Shown here: positions 17,105 through 25,606 of the stretch, piece after piece | Numbering within the stretch: the first letter of the stretch is position 1 | How the letters are laid out: each line of letters starts with the position of its first letter | Source of the DNA: Thalassovita mediterranea | GTDB lineage: Bacteria > Pseudomonadota > Alphaproteobacteria > Caulobacterales > Hyphomonadaceae | DNA length: 64,000 bases | Direction of reading: 5' to 3' | Assembly (NCBI GenBank): GCA_019448215.1 | Contig: CP080408.1 | Coordinates: forward strand, 124,001-188,000 | Notes under the pieces: generated by a model | The model's input: the letters and a program-made list of their open reading frames with translations, nothing else | Database searches by the model: none | Told to the model about the DNA's origin: nothing | Made by a program: the position numbers and the translations under genes

Positions 17105-18085
17105 CTAGCGCGGCGCGACACGCAGCGGAGCGCTTTCGTCGCCTTCGCCAATCGTGGCTGGAGTGAAGACTTCACCGTTCAGCATCGGCATGGCTGCGGC
17201 GTTGATATTACCCGGGCGCTGGATGTTGTTCATCGCATAGCTCGCAAGCGCGGTATCCGGCAGGCGCGGCGTTTCAAATGTGCTGAACGCAGCCTCGATA
17301 AGGTCGGAGACGTGCTGGTTGCGCGAAAGCGACGAAGAACCGCCGAACATGATGGCGATCACGCGGCGACCATCGCGGCGGGCAGACGACATGAGATTGA
17401 AGCCGGATGCGCGGGTGTAACCGGTCTTGATACCGTCAACGCCATCGACCGAGCGGAGCAGCGCATTGTGGTTCGGAAACTTCTGGGAGCCCCACTGGAA
17501 GCTGTCAGTGGAGAAATAGTGATAGTAGCCGGAGTGATCCTCGAGCAGGCGTTCTGCGAGAATGGCCATGTCACGTGCCGTCGACATCTGCGCGGCGTCA
17601 GGTAGGCCCGACGCATTGCGGAAGGTCGTGCGGGTCATGCCAAAGGAGCGCGCCTTTGCAGTCATCAGCGTAGCGAAGCGGGATTCTGAAGAGCCAAGAC
17701 GCTCTGCGATTACGACAGCCACATCATTGGCAGATTTCGTGACGAGCGCGCGGATCGCGTCGCGCACCGTAATGGTGGAGCCAGCGCGAAGACGCAGATT
17801 GGATGGCGGCTGTGAAGCAGCTGCGCGAGACACCGGCAGTTCTTCAGAGAGCGTAATCTCACCTGCCTTGAGCGCATCGAACACCATGTAAAGTGTCATC
17901 GCCTTGGTGAGGGAGGCTGGATAGCGCAGCGCGTCGGCATTGCGCGCATGCAGCACTTCGTGGGTATCAGCATCGACAACGATGGACGCGTACTTCTCAG
18001 CCTGCGCGAACTGGGCGGGCATCAAACTTATCGCGAGCACCCCCAACGTGACACGCGCAAGTCGTCCAATGAAACCGAGCTTCAT
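17105..18085 (-). CDS. D-alanyl-D-alanine carboxypeptidase, S11 family
   Basis: A low-molecular-weight penicillin-binding protein of about 326 aa that removes the terminal D-Ala of peptidoglycan stem peptides in the periplasm. A signal peptide ends at AQA near residue 29. The three active-site motifs are S58-L-T-K61, S118-A-N120 and K220-T-G222. The ATG at 18085 has GGAGGGAT upstream, which decides the start; longer in-frame versions run across the intergenic region. The C-terminal region after about residue 265 is not obviously the usual DacA beta-domain and is shorter. It is divergent from the phasin gene. Confidence 0.94.
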   Translation of the reverse strand: MKLGFIGRLARVTLGVLAISLMPAQFAQAEKYASIVVDADTHEVLHARNADALRYPASLTKAMTLYMVFDALKAGEITLSEELPVSRAAASQPPSNLRLRAGSTITVRDAIRALVTKSANDVAVVIAERLGSSESRFATLMTAKARSFGMTRTTFRNASGLPDAAQMSTARDMAILAERLLEDHSGYYHYFSTDSFQWGSQKFPNHNALLRSVDGVDGIKTGYTRASGFNLMSSARRDGRRVIAIMFGGSSSLSRNQHVSDLIEAAFSTFETPRLPDTALASYAMNNIQRPGNINAAAMPMLNGEVFTPATIGEGDESAPLRVAPR

Positions 18086-18163
18086 ATGATCCCTCCGTGA
18101 ATTGATGCAGTCCCCGTCCTCTGCAGGGAAGACCTTAGGATGATAGAAATGAGTTATCCAGCC

Positions 18164-18191
18164 GTTAACCGCATGGCGCGATCTGTTAACC
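18164..18191. promoter_or_regulatory. Two GTTAACC repeats spaced 21 bp
   Basis: GTTAACC occurs at 18164-18170 and again at 18185-18191, i.e. on the same face of the helix two turns apart. TTAACC is the half-site of the CtrA box in Caulobacter relatives, but the N7 spacing of a full box is not met. They lie between the carboxypeptidase start and the phasin promoter. Confidence 0.3.
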
Positions 18192-18214
18192 CGCAATTCC
18201 CGTGCCAGGCGTAA

Positions 18215-18235
18215 TTTTTGTGCACCGCACAAAAA
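18215..18235. promoter_or_regulatory. PhaR-type operator
   Basis: A perfect palindrome with 9-bp arms (TTTTTGTGC and GCACAAAAA) around ACC. Its core TGCACCGCACAA fits, on both strands, the PhaR consensus TGCRNYGCASMA that I recall from Bradyrhizobium. It ends four bases before the -35 element of the phasin promoter. PhaR represses phasin genes until polyhydroxyalkanoate granules titrate it away. Confidence 0.7.
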
Positions 18236-18239
18236 GATG

Positions 18240-18268
18240 TTGCAACTGCGAAACGGGTGGACTATATA
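18240..18268 (+). promoter_or_regulatory. Sigma-70-type promoter of the phasin gene
   Basis: TTGCAA (18240-18245), a 17-base spacer and TATATA (18263-18268). A strong AGGAG (18281-18285) follows before the ATG at 18294, leaving a short leader. Confidence 0.65.
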
Positions 18269-18293
18269 GAATGCCATAGAAGGAGATTTCTTC

Positions 18294-18707
18294 ATGGCTA
18301 AGACCGACACCTACTCTTTTGGCACGTTTGATCCTCAGACTTTCGTCAAGGCATTCCCTTTTGGCGATATGAGCAAGGACGCGATGTCCGCAGGCACGGA
18401 AAGCGCAAAAGCTTCCGTGAAAAGCTTCCAGGACGCTAGCGCCGCCGTTATGCGTCAGGCCCAGGACCGCATGAGCATGACGGTCGAAACCAGCAAGACG
18501 CTGGCTGGTGTCACGTCGATGGAAGAAGCACTGGAAATCCAGTCGAACTACATGCGCACCGCAATGAAGGCGCATCTCGACGGCCTCAGCGAACTCGCTG
18601 ACATCTACAGCTCGGCGATGAAAGACTGCTTCCAGCCTTTCGCTGGTTACATGCAGACCGCCACGACCGAGACCAAGGAAGCTGCTTCCAAGGCAAAAGC
18701 CTCCTGA
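18294..18707 (+). CDS. Phasin family protein
   Basis: A 137-residue alpha-helical, Ala/Lys/Met-rich protein without signal peptide. Phasins coat polyhydroxyalkanoate granules and control their number and size. The amphipathic core (DASAAVMRQAQDRMSMTVET and MEEALEIQSNYMRTAMKAH) is typical, and the tail is Ala/Lys-rich. AGGAG nine bases before the ATG is strong. The promoter with a PhaR-type palindrome upstream supports the granule role. No phaC or phaAB genes lie in the window. It ends in a terminator, so it is monocistronic. Confidence 0.88.
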   Translation: MAKTDTYSFGTFDPQTFVKAFPFGDMSKDAMSAGTESAKASVKSFQDASAAVMRQAQDRMSMTVETSKTLAGVTSMEEALEIQSNYMRTAMKAHLDGLSELADIYSSAMKDCFQPFAGYMQTATTETKEAASKAKAS

Positions 18708-18742
18708 TGAGGCTGCCTGAAAATCAGGCATTCGAATGATCG

Positions 18743-18780
18743 AAGGGCCAGCTGCACCCGCAGCTGGCCCTTTTCGTTTT
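18743..18780 (+). terminator. Rho-independent terminator of the phasin gene
   Basis: AAGGGCCAGCTGC (18743-18755) pairs with GCAGCTGGCCCTT (18760-18772) around a four-base loop, followed by a T-rich stretch to 18780. Confidence 0.9.
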
Positions 18781-18834
18781 GGGCACTGCAACTTGCCCCG
18801 TGCATGCCGCTAGACCGGGACCTATATTTTCATC

Positions 18835-19251
18835 ATGAGCAAAACAGTTTCCTTCGAAACGCTGGTTCGGCCGGATACGCCGAACACCTATCTGGTCCTG
18901 CCTTCGGGTTTAAGCTCGACAGCTGAGGCCGATGAACGCTCGCCTGTATTCGGCGAGCCCGCTGAAGCGCTTTACCAGCGCCTGAAGATGCTGGCGGGCA
19001 CCAAGGACAACTGGACGATAGCGACGCATGACGACGAGAAGATGCAGATCGAAATTGTCGCGACGACCAAGCTTCTGAAATTCAAGGACGATGTGTCGGT
19101 GCGCGTCTTACCGTCCAAGGACGGCGCTCAAACCAGTGAACTGGCCATCTATTCCCGCTCCCGTCTCGGAAAATACGACTTCAAGGCCAATCAGAAGCGC
19201 GTCCATTCGCTGCTTTCGGAGTTGAAAGGAAATGCGGCAGCTACAGCTTGA
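18835..19251 (+). CDS. DUF1499 domain protein
   Basis: 138 aa, soluble, no signal peptide. The end of the domain reads YSRSRLGKYDFKANQKRVHSLLSEL, the best-conserved block of DUF1499; the mid-part alternates beta strands (TDWTIATHD-like, IEIVATTKLLKFKDDVSVRV). Function unknown. It lies between the phasin terminator and clpS, 52 bases before clpS on the same strand. A role in a ClpS-ClpA transcript is possible but not evidenced. Confidence 0.8.
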   Translation: MSKTVSFETLVRPDTPNTYLVLPSGLSSTAEADERSPVFGEPAEALYQRLKMLAGTKDNWTIATHDDEKMQIEIVATTKLLKFKDDVSVRVLPSKDGAQTSELAIYSRSRLGKYDFKANQKRVHSLLSELKGNAAATA

Positions 19252-19303
19252 TCAGTAGAGCAGAACGTATCAGGCTGAAATTGCCAGCAAGCCAACCTAT
19301 GTC

Positions 19304-19681
19304 ATGATCATGGCCGCAAACGACTACAGACCAACACTCTCAGATCCGGAAGACCCGACAGGGCCCGGCCGGACCGATGATACGGACGGAACCGGCGTCG
19401 TCACCGAGACGCGGGTAAAGACAAAAAAACCAAGCATGTACCGGGTACTGCTTCTGAATGACGACTACACGCCAATGGAGTTTGTCGTCTTTATTCTGGA
19501 GCAATTCTTCAACAAGAGCCCGGAACAGGCGACTCGGATTATGCTGCATGTACACCAGAAGGGTGTGGGGGTTTGCGGCGTATACACTTTCGAGGTCGCC
19601 GAAACCAAGGTTGCCCAGGTCATGGATCTGGCGCGGCGCAACGAACATCCTCTGCAATGCACGATGGAAAAAGAGGATTAA
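19304..19681 (+). CDS. clpS: ATP-dependent Clp protease adaptor ClpS
   Basis: 125 aa. ClpS delivers N-degron substrates to ClpAP. The core [21 protein letters not shown] and the later [15 protein letters not shown] are invariant features; the first contains the DD-YTPM residues that bind the destabilising N-terminal amino acid. A disordered acidic N-terminal tail of about 40 residues precedes the core, as needed to engage ClpA. ATG 19304 or 19310 could be the start; neither has a clear Shine-Dalgarno. It lies six bases upstream of clpA, so the adaptor and unfoldase form an operon. Confidence 0.97.
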   Translation: MIMAANDYRPTLSDPEDPTGPGRTDDTDGTGVVTETRVKTKKPSMYRVLLLNDDYTPMEFVVFILEQFFNKSPEQATRIMLHVHQKGVGVCGVYTFEVAETKVAQVMDLARRNEHPLQCTMEKED

Positions 19682-19687
19682 AGCTAG

Positions 19688-22009
19688 ATGCCCTCACTGA
19701 CCGACAGTCTCGAAACTGCCCTGGAAAAAGCGCTGAACCTCGCTGGCGAGCGTTCGCATGAGTATTCCACCCTCGAACACCTGCTTCTGGCCCTGACAGA
19801 AGACACGGACGCTGTTGAAGTGATGACGGCCTGCAAGGTCGACATTCCGCACCTGCGCCAGTCCCTCACCCAATATATCGATGATGAGCTGTCCAGCCTG
19901 ATCACCGACAGCCCGACGACATCGGTGCAGCCGACCGCCGCTTTCCAGCGCGTGGTGCAGCGCGCCATCCTGCATGTCGAAAGCTCGGGCCGTGATGAAG
20001 TGTCTGGCGCGAACGTCCTCATCTCCATCTTCTCCGAACGCGAAAGCCATGCTGCCTACTTCCTGCAGGAGCAGGACATGACGCGCTATGATGCGGTGAA
20101 CTTTGTCTCGCATGGCCTTGCGAAATCGCCAGGGATGTCGCGCTCGACGACGCCGCGCGGCTCTGAGGAAACCGAACAGCAACAGAAGCCTGGCCCTGCA
20201 AAAGAGGCTCTGGAAGCCTATTGCGTGAACCTCAATGAGAAGGCCAAGCAAGGCAAGGTCGACCCGCTGATCGGGCGCGACTCCGAGATCGAACGCTGCA
20301 TCGAGGTGCTCTGCCGCCGGTCGAAGAACAACCCGATCCTCGTCGGTGACCCGGGTGTTGGCAAGACTGCCATCGCTGAAGGTCTCGCCAAGAAGATTGT
20401 TGATGGCGAAGTGCCTGAGATCCTCGACGATGCGGTCATCTGGGCGCTGGATATGGGCGCCCTGCTCGCTGGCACGCGCTATCGCGGCGACTTCGAGGAA
20501 CGCCTCAAAGCCGTGATGAAGGAAATCGGTGAACAGGAAAAAGGCATCCTGTTCATCGACGAGATCCACACCGTCATCGGTGCTGGCGCCACGTCTGGCG
20601 GCGCAATGGACGCGTCCAACCTGCTGAAGCCTGCGCTGCAAAGCGGCGAGGTTCGCTGCATGGGCTCTACGACCTTCAAGGAGTACAAGCAGCACTTCGA
20701 AAAGGACCGTGCCCTCGCCCGCCGCTTCCGCAAGATCGACGTGGTCGAGCCGACCGTGCCGGATACGATCAAGATCCTCACCGGCCTCAAGCCGACTTTC
20801 GAGGACTTCCACGGCATTCGCTATACGAATGACGCGATCAAGACCGCCGTTGAGCTGTCAGCCCGCTACATCACGGACCGCAAGCTGCCGGACAAGGCGA
20901 TCGACGTGATCGATGAGGCTGGCGCGACCCAGTGGCTAGTCCCTGAACACCGCCGCCGCAAGCAGATCGGTGCCAAGGAGATTGAAGCGGTGATCGCGAA
21001 GATCGCCCGCATTCCGCCTAAACAGGTCACCAAGGACGATGCGGTCGCGCTCAAGAACCTGCAACCGGACCTCAAGCGCGTGGTCTATGGTCAGGACGAT
21101 GCCATCGAAGCACTGTCCTCGGCGATCAAGCTGTCGCGCGCTGGCCTTCGTGAGCCGAACAAGCCAATCGGTTCCTACCTGTTCACCGGCCCGACCGGTG
21201 TCGGCAAGACCGAAGTCGCACGCCAGCTGGCGTCGATCATGGGTGTAGAGCTCCTGCGCTTCGACATGTCGGAGTATATGGAACGCCACACCGTGTCCCG
21301 CCTCATCGGCGCGCCTCCGGGCTATGTCGGCTTCGATCAGGGCGGCCTGCTGACCGATGGCGTCATGCAGCACCCGCACTGTGTCCTGCTGCTCGACGAG
21401 ATCGAGAAGGCTCACCAGGACCTGTTCAACATCCTGCTTCAGGTGATGGACAATGGCTCGCTGACGGATGCGAATGGCCGCAAGGTCGACTTCCGCAATG
21501 TCATTCTGATCATGACCACCAATGCTGGTGCGTCTGACGCGGCGAAGAACTCCATCGGCTTTGGCCGGGGCAAGAAGGAAGACGAGCAGGAAGAAGCTCT
21601 CAAACGTCTCTTCACGCCGGAATTCCGCAACCGCCTCGACGCGACCATCGTATTTGGCGGCCTGACGCCTGAGATTATCGAACGGGTGGTCGAGAAGTTC
21701 GTGCTTCAGCTCGAAGTGCAGCTAGCTGACCGCAATGTGACGATCGAGCTTTCCGAAGATGCCCGCGACTGGCTCGCCGCGCGTGGTTTCGATGAAGAGT
21801 TCGGCGCGCGTCCTCTGGCCCGCACGATCCAGGAGCATGTGAAGAAGCCGATGGCCGAGGAGCTCCTCTTCGGCAAGCTCGCCAAAGGCGGCGCGGTGAA
21901 GATCACGGTCGACAAGGAAGACGACGAGAAGCTTGCCTTCGAATACATTGAGGACAAGACGAAGAAGTCGAAAAAGAAAAAGCCGGGCAAGCCTGAACAG
22001 GTCGACTAG
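19688..22009 (+). CDS. clpA: ATP-dependent Clp protease ATP-binding subunit ClpA
   Basis: A 773-aa hexameric AAA+ unfoldase working with ClpP. The N-domain ([21 protein letters not shown]) is followed by the first AAA module (Walker [10 protein letters not shown] near residue 220; Walker [10 protein letters not shown]). The second module carries GPTGVGKTE near residue 500 and [11 protein letters not shown]. Length and order match ClpA; the absence of a long coiled-coil M domain separates it from ClpB. The C-terminus is Lys-rich. It follows clpS with a six-base gap and ends before a GC hairpin. clpP is not in the window. Confidence 0.97.
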   Translation: MPSLTDSLETALEKALNLAGERSHEYSTLEHLLLALTEDTDAVEVMTACKVDIPHLRQSLTQYIDDELSSLITDSPTTSVQPTAAFQRVVQRAILHVESSGRDEVSGANVLISIFSERESHAAYFLQEQDMTRYDAVNFVSHGLAKSPGMSRSTTPRGSEETEQQQKPGPAKEALEAYCVNLNEKAKQGKVDPLIGRDSEIERCIEVLCRRSKNNPILVGDPGVGKTAIAEGLAKKIVDGEVPEILDDAVIWALDMGALLAGTRYRGDFEERLKAVMKEIGEQEKGILFIDEIHTVIGAGATSGGAMDASNLLKPALQSGEVRCMGSTTFKEYKQHFEKDRALARRFRKIDVVEPTVPDTIKILTGLKPTFEDFHGIRYTNDAIKTAVELSARYITDRKLPDKAIDVIDEAGATQWLVPEHRRRKQIGAKEIEAVIAKIARIPPKQVTKDDAVALKNLQPDLKRVVYGQDDAIEALSSAIKLSRAGLREPNKPIGSYLFTGPTGVGKTEVARQLASIMGVELLRFDMSEYMERHTVSRLIGAPPGYVGFDQGGLLTDGVMQHPHCVLLLDEIEKAHQDLFNILLQVMDNGSLTDANGRKVDFRNVILIMTTNAGASDAAKNSIGFGRGKKEDEQEEALKRLFTPEFRNRLDATIVFGGLTPEIIERVVEKFVLQLEVQLADRNVTIELSEDARDWLAARGFDEEFGARPLARTIQEHVKKPMAEELLFGKLAKGGAVKITVDKEDDEKLAFEYIEDKTKKSKKKKPGKPEQVD

Positions 22010-22022
22010 GCTGTCTGAAATC

Positions 22023-22065
22023 GCCCGGCGGGTGCACCCCTCGTGGTCGCCCGCCGGGCCTTTCC
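22023..22065 (+). terminator. GC hairpin after clpA
   Basis: GCCCGGCGGG (22023-22032) pairs with CCCGCCGGGC (22050-22059) around 17 bases, followed by only a short T-tract (CTTTCC). A likely but weak intrinsic terminator. Confidence 0.65.
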
Positions 22066-22167
22066 CTACAATCCTCTCCCAATAACTTATCTTTGTTGCG
22101 GCGTGCCGCGCAGTCTGTAGACAGGTCTGGTCCATTTCGGAATCCACCCTGTCCATGGAGTGCCATC

Positions 22168-25056
22168 ATGCATGTGTCCCAGCTCGTTCTCGCTTCCGCC
22201 ATTCTGATGATGGGAGCGTGCAGCACGGCTGACACCGCTCCGGCACCCAGCACCTCCAGCGAAGCAAATTTGGCAGCGACGGAGGCAGCAGACGCCGAGA
22301 CGACGCTTCTACCTTATGAGAAGTTCACACTGGAAAACGGGCTGGAAGTCATCTTCCATGTGGATCGCTCGGATCCGGTCGTTGCTGTGTCGCTTACCGC
22401 GCATGTCGGTTCTGCGAGGGAGAAGCCCGGCCGGACCGGGTTCGCCCACCTGTTTGAACACCTGCTCTTCCTCGAGTCCGAGAACCTCGGCCCCGGCGGT
22501 CTCGACAAGTTGAGCGCGCGCATTGGTGGATCGGGCGCAAACGGCTCGACCAGCCGTGACCGCACCAACTACCTGCAGACCGTTCCGAATGATGCGCTCG
22601 AGAAGATGCTCTGGGCGGAGGCTGACAAGCTTGGCTGGTTCATCAATACGGTGACCGAGCCTGTGCTCGCCAAGGAAAAGCAGGTCGTCAAGAATGAGAA
22701 GCGCCAGGGCGTCGATAATCGCCCCTATGGCCATACCTTCTATGTGATGCACAAGGCGCTCTATCCGGACGGCCACCCCTATAACTGGCAGGTGATCGGC
22801 TCGCTCGAAGACCTTCAGGCCGCCACGCTCGAAGACGTCAAAGAGTTTTACCGCACCTGGTACACACCAAATAATGTCACTCTGGTCGTCGCCGGTGACT
22901 TCGACACCGCTCAGGCACGCGAATGGGTTGAGACGTATTTCGCGGAAATACCGCGCGGCCCGGATATCGAGCCACAGCCGAAAGAGCCGGGCGTTGTCAC
23001 CGAAACGGTGAAGCTCTTCCATGAGGACAATTTCGCAAAGCAGCCGCAGCTCAACATGGTCTGGCCGACCGTCGAGGAATATCACCCGGACAGCTATCCG
23101 CTCGCCGTGCTGGCGCAGCTACTGACGGATGGCAAGGACGCGCCGCTGAACGAGGTACTGGTGGACGAGGAGAAGCTCGCGCCGTCAGTCGCGGCCTTTG
23201 CCTATACGAGCGAACTTGCCGGTGAAATGATCCTGCGGGTCAGTGCCTTTGAGGGCACTGACCTCGACACGGTTGCCGCTGCCATTGAGGACGGCCTTGC
23301 CCGCTTTGAGGCCGAGCCGATCACCGAAGACGACCTCAACCGCATCAAGACCGAGCAGGAAGTTGCTTTCTATCAGGCGCTTGGCAGCGTTCTCGGCAAG
23401 GGCGCGCAGCTTGCCCAGTACAACATCTTTGCGGGCGACCCGGGATATATCGACGAAGACCTTGCCCGCATTCAGGCCGTGACGGCGGAAGACGTGCGCC
23501 GGGTCTATGAGACCTATATCAAGGGCCGAAACTACGTCGCCACCAGCTTCGTGCCGAACGGCTCGCCAGAACTAGCGCTTGAAGGTTCTGAGCGTGCCGA
23601 GGTCGTGATCGAACCAATTGTTCAGGGCGCCGAGGACGAGGTCGATCCGACAACGGACGGCAGCTATGAGCGCACACCGTCGCTGATCGATCGCAGCGTC
23701 GAGCCGCCCTATGGCGCACCACCCGAAGTCGCCGCCCCGGATGTGTGGGAGGATGAGACAGCGAATGGCATCAAGGTCTACGGTATCTCAGACGATGAGC
23801 TGCCGCTTGTCCGCTTCTCGCTGTCCAGCGAAGGCGGGCACCTGCTCGATACGCCGGAAACGGCCGGCACAGCGAACATGCTCGGCGAAGTTCTGACAAA
23901 AGGCACGGCCAGCAAGACACCAGCAGAGCTCGACAAGGCCTTTGCCCTGCTCGGCGCAGATGTGTCCGTGAATGTGACCAGCGACGCTTTCGAGATCAAT
24001 GGCGAGACGCTCGCCCGCAACTTCCTGCCAACCATGGCGCTCGTGGAGGAAATGCTGCTGGAGCCACGCTGGGATGAGGCTGAATTCGATCTCGCGGTCG
24101 CCCGCACACGCGACGCAATCCAGGCAAACCAGGCCGACCCGAATGCGATCGCATCGCGGGCCTATAGCTATGTCACTTTCGGGGCTAACAGCATGCGCGC
24201 GCTCAGCACGCTTGGCAGCGAAACCTCGCTGGACGGGATCACACTCGATGATCTGAAAGCCTGGCATTCAGACAATCTCGTGCCGCAGCTGAGCAGCCTT
24301 CGCGTCGTGGGTGATGTCAGCAAGGATGATGTCATGACAGCGCTCTCTGGCCTCTCCGAGCGCTGGAGCGGCGACGCGCCTGAACTCACCTACGCGCCTG
24401 CACCAGATGCGCCAGATAGCTCGACCGTGTATTTCTATGACGTGCCGGGCTCGTCCCAGTCCGTCTTCCGCTTTGGCTATCCGTCGCTGAACCGCACCGA
24501 TCCCGACTTCGTGACGGCAGGCGCCATGAATTACCGGCTCGGCGGGGGCGGCTTTGCCTCGCGGCTGACGCAGGAGCTGCGTGAAGGCAAAGGCTATACC
24601 TATGGCATCTTCTCGGACTTTGACGGCACCGACAAAGTCGGCACCTTCACGATCGGCAGCGGTATCCGCTCTAACGTCACGCTGGAAGCGGCAACGCTCG
24701 TACGCGACATCCTTTCCGACTACGCCGAGACCTATACCGAGGAAGACCTCGCCGTGACGAAGAGCTTCTTCACCAAGAGCCAGGCGCGGCGTTTCGAGAC
24801 GCTTGGCGCAAAGCTCGGCGCCCTGTCGGACATCGCAGACTATGGCCTGCCCTACGATTTCGTTTCTCAGGAGATCGAGGCGGTGGAAGCGCTAAGCCTC
24901 GGTGATGTGCAGGGTCTCGCCGCACGTCTCATCCGTCCGGACGAGATGAACTACGTCATCGTTGGCGATGCTGAGACGCAGATGCCGCGGCTGTCAGAGC
25001 TTGGCTATGGCGAGCCGGTGGCGATCAATGACGCTGTCGACGATCTGAGCGACTAG
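22168..25056 (+). CDS. M16 family zinc peptidase, double-domain lipoprotein
   Basis: About 962 aa. A lipoprotein-type signal with MMGAC (Cys near residue 18) predicts anchoring to a periplasmic membrane face. The first M16 half has the inverted zinc motif H94-L-F-E-H98 in GRTGFAHLFEHLLF. The second half (from about residue 520) keeps the fold (VRFSLSSEGGHLLDTPETAGTANML) but lacks HxxEH, as is usual for the clamshell partner. A single polypeptide thus holds both halves, as in pitrilysin-type enzymes. ATG 22168 with GGAG upstream is chosen; an in-frame extension to 22093 is rejected because it precedes the signal sequence. Substrate unknown. Confidence 0.93.
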   Translation: MHVSQLVLASAILMMGACSTADTAPAPSTSSEANLAATEAADAETTLLPYEKFTLENGLEVIFHVDRSDPVVAVSLTAHVGSAREKPGRTGFAHLFEHLLFLESENLGPGGLDKLSARIGGSGANGSTSRDRTNYLQTVPNDALEKMLWAEADKLGWFINTVTEPVLAKEKQVVKNEKRQGVDNRPYGHTFYVMHKALYPDGHPYNWQVIGSLEDLQAATLEDVKEFYRTWYTPNNVTLVVAGDFDTAQAREWVETYFAEIPRGPDIEPQPKEPGVVTETVKLFHEDNFAKQPQLNMVWPTVEEYHPDSYPLAVLAQLLTDGKDAPLNEVLVDEEKLAPSVAAFAYTSELAGEMILRVSAFEGTDLDTVAAAIEDGLARFEAEPITEDDLNRIKTEQEVAFYQALGSVLGKGAQLAQYNIFAGDPGYIDEDLARIQAVTAEDVRRVYETYIKGRNYVATSFVPNGSPELALEGSERAEVVIEPIVQGAEDEVDPTTDGSYERTPSLIDRSVEPPYGAPPEVAAPDVWEDETANGIKVYGISDDELPLVRFSLSSEGGHLLDTPETAGTANMLGEVLTKGTASKTPAELDKAFALLGADVSVNVTSDAFEINGETLARNFLPTMALVEEMLLEPRWDEAEFDLAVARTRDAIQANQADPNAIASRAYSYVTFGANSMRALSTLGSETSLDGITLDDLKAWHSDNLVPQLSSLRVVGDVSKDDVMTALSGLSERWSGDAPELTYAPAPDAPDSSTVYFYDVPGSSQSVFRFGYPSLNRTDPDFVTAGAMNYRLGGGGFASRLTQELREGKGYTYGIFSDFDGTDKVGTFTIGSGIRSNVTLEAATLVRDILSDYAETYTEEDLAVTKSFFTKSQARRFETLGAKLGALSDIADYGLPYDFVSQEIEAVEALSLGDVQGLAARLIRPDEMNYVIVGDAETQMPRLSELGYGEPVAINDAVDDLSD

Positions 25057-25104
25057 AACACTCCAGCACAGGCGCCTTCAGACCGGAGGCGCCTGATGCC
25101 GGGC

Positions 25105-25521
25105 CTACCAGACCATGGCTTCCTTGAGCTTTGCGTGGAGCGAAGGCGGGATCTCTTCGGCCTTGCTGTCGCGCTTGATATCGGCAGGTGCCTCATCGGG
25201 CTTCAGATACCGCCAGCCCTGAAAGGGCCGTTTCGGCGTTGGCTCGACGAGGACGATTTCCGGATCCAGCACAAGCTCGCAGGCCTTGCGGCCATTCCTG
25301 TCGGCCATGACACGGATGTCGGTGATTTTCTGGCGGACCTGGATCAGGCCTTTGATCACCCAATAGATGGAGCCGCCATCAAGCAGCTCATCCACCTGTT
25401 TCGGCACCATGCGTGTGTGATGGACAGGTTGGGGATAGGAGCGCATCAGGCGCTTCTGCCACGCTTCCAGGTCGCCGATCTCTTCGGCGCCTACGCAGAG
25501 TTTGACCATGTTCAGGCTCAC
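25105..25521 (-). CDS. DUF1489 family protein
   Basis: About 138 aa. The start VSLNMVKLCVGAEEI is the typical DUF1489 N-terminus, so the GTG at 25521 is taken as the start although the frame is open further upstream. HHTRMVPKQVDELLDGGSIYWVIKG and the later PKRPFQGWRYL are further conserved blocks. An alphaproteobacterial family of unknown function. It lies downstream of mccA on the same strand (85 bases), possibly in the same transcript. Confidence 0.85.
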   Translation of the reverse strand: MSLNMVKLCVGAEEIGDLEAWQKRLMRSYPQPVHHTRMVPKQVDELLDGGSIYWVIKGLIQVRQKITDIRVMADRNGRKACELVLDPEIVLVEPTPKRPFQGWRYLKPDEAPADIKRDSKAEEIPPSLHAKLKEAMVW

Positions 25522-25606
25522 GCGAACAAATTTAATGCCGCCCGCAAGAGAGGCCAGTCCCTCTCTGTCATTCCTGTGGAAAGTGGACCTCTGGAAAAAC
25601 GGCCGC

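Noticed and set aside
19694..20812. 372-codon frame antisense to clpA
   Set aside because: Shadow of a conserved gene on the other strand; composition and lack of start signals argue against it.
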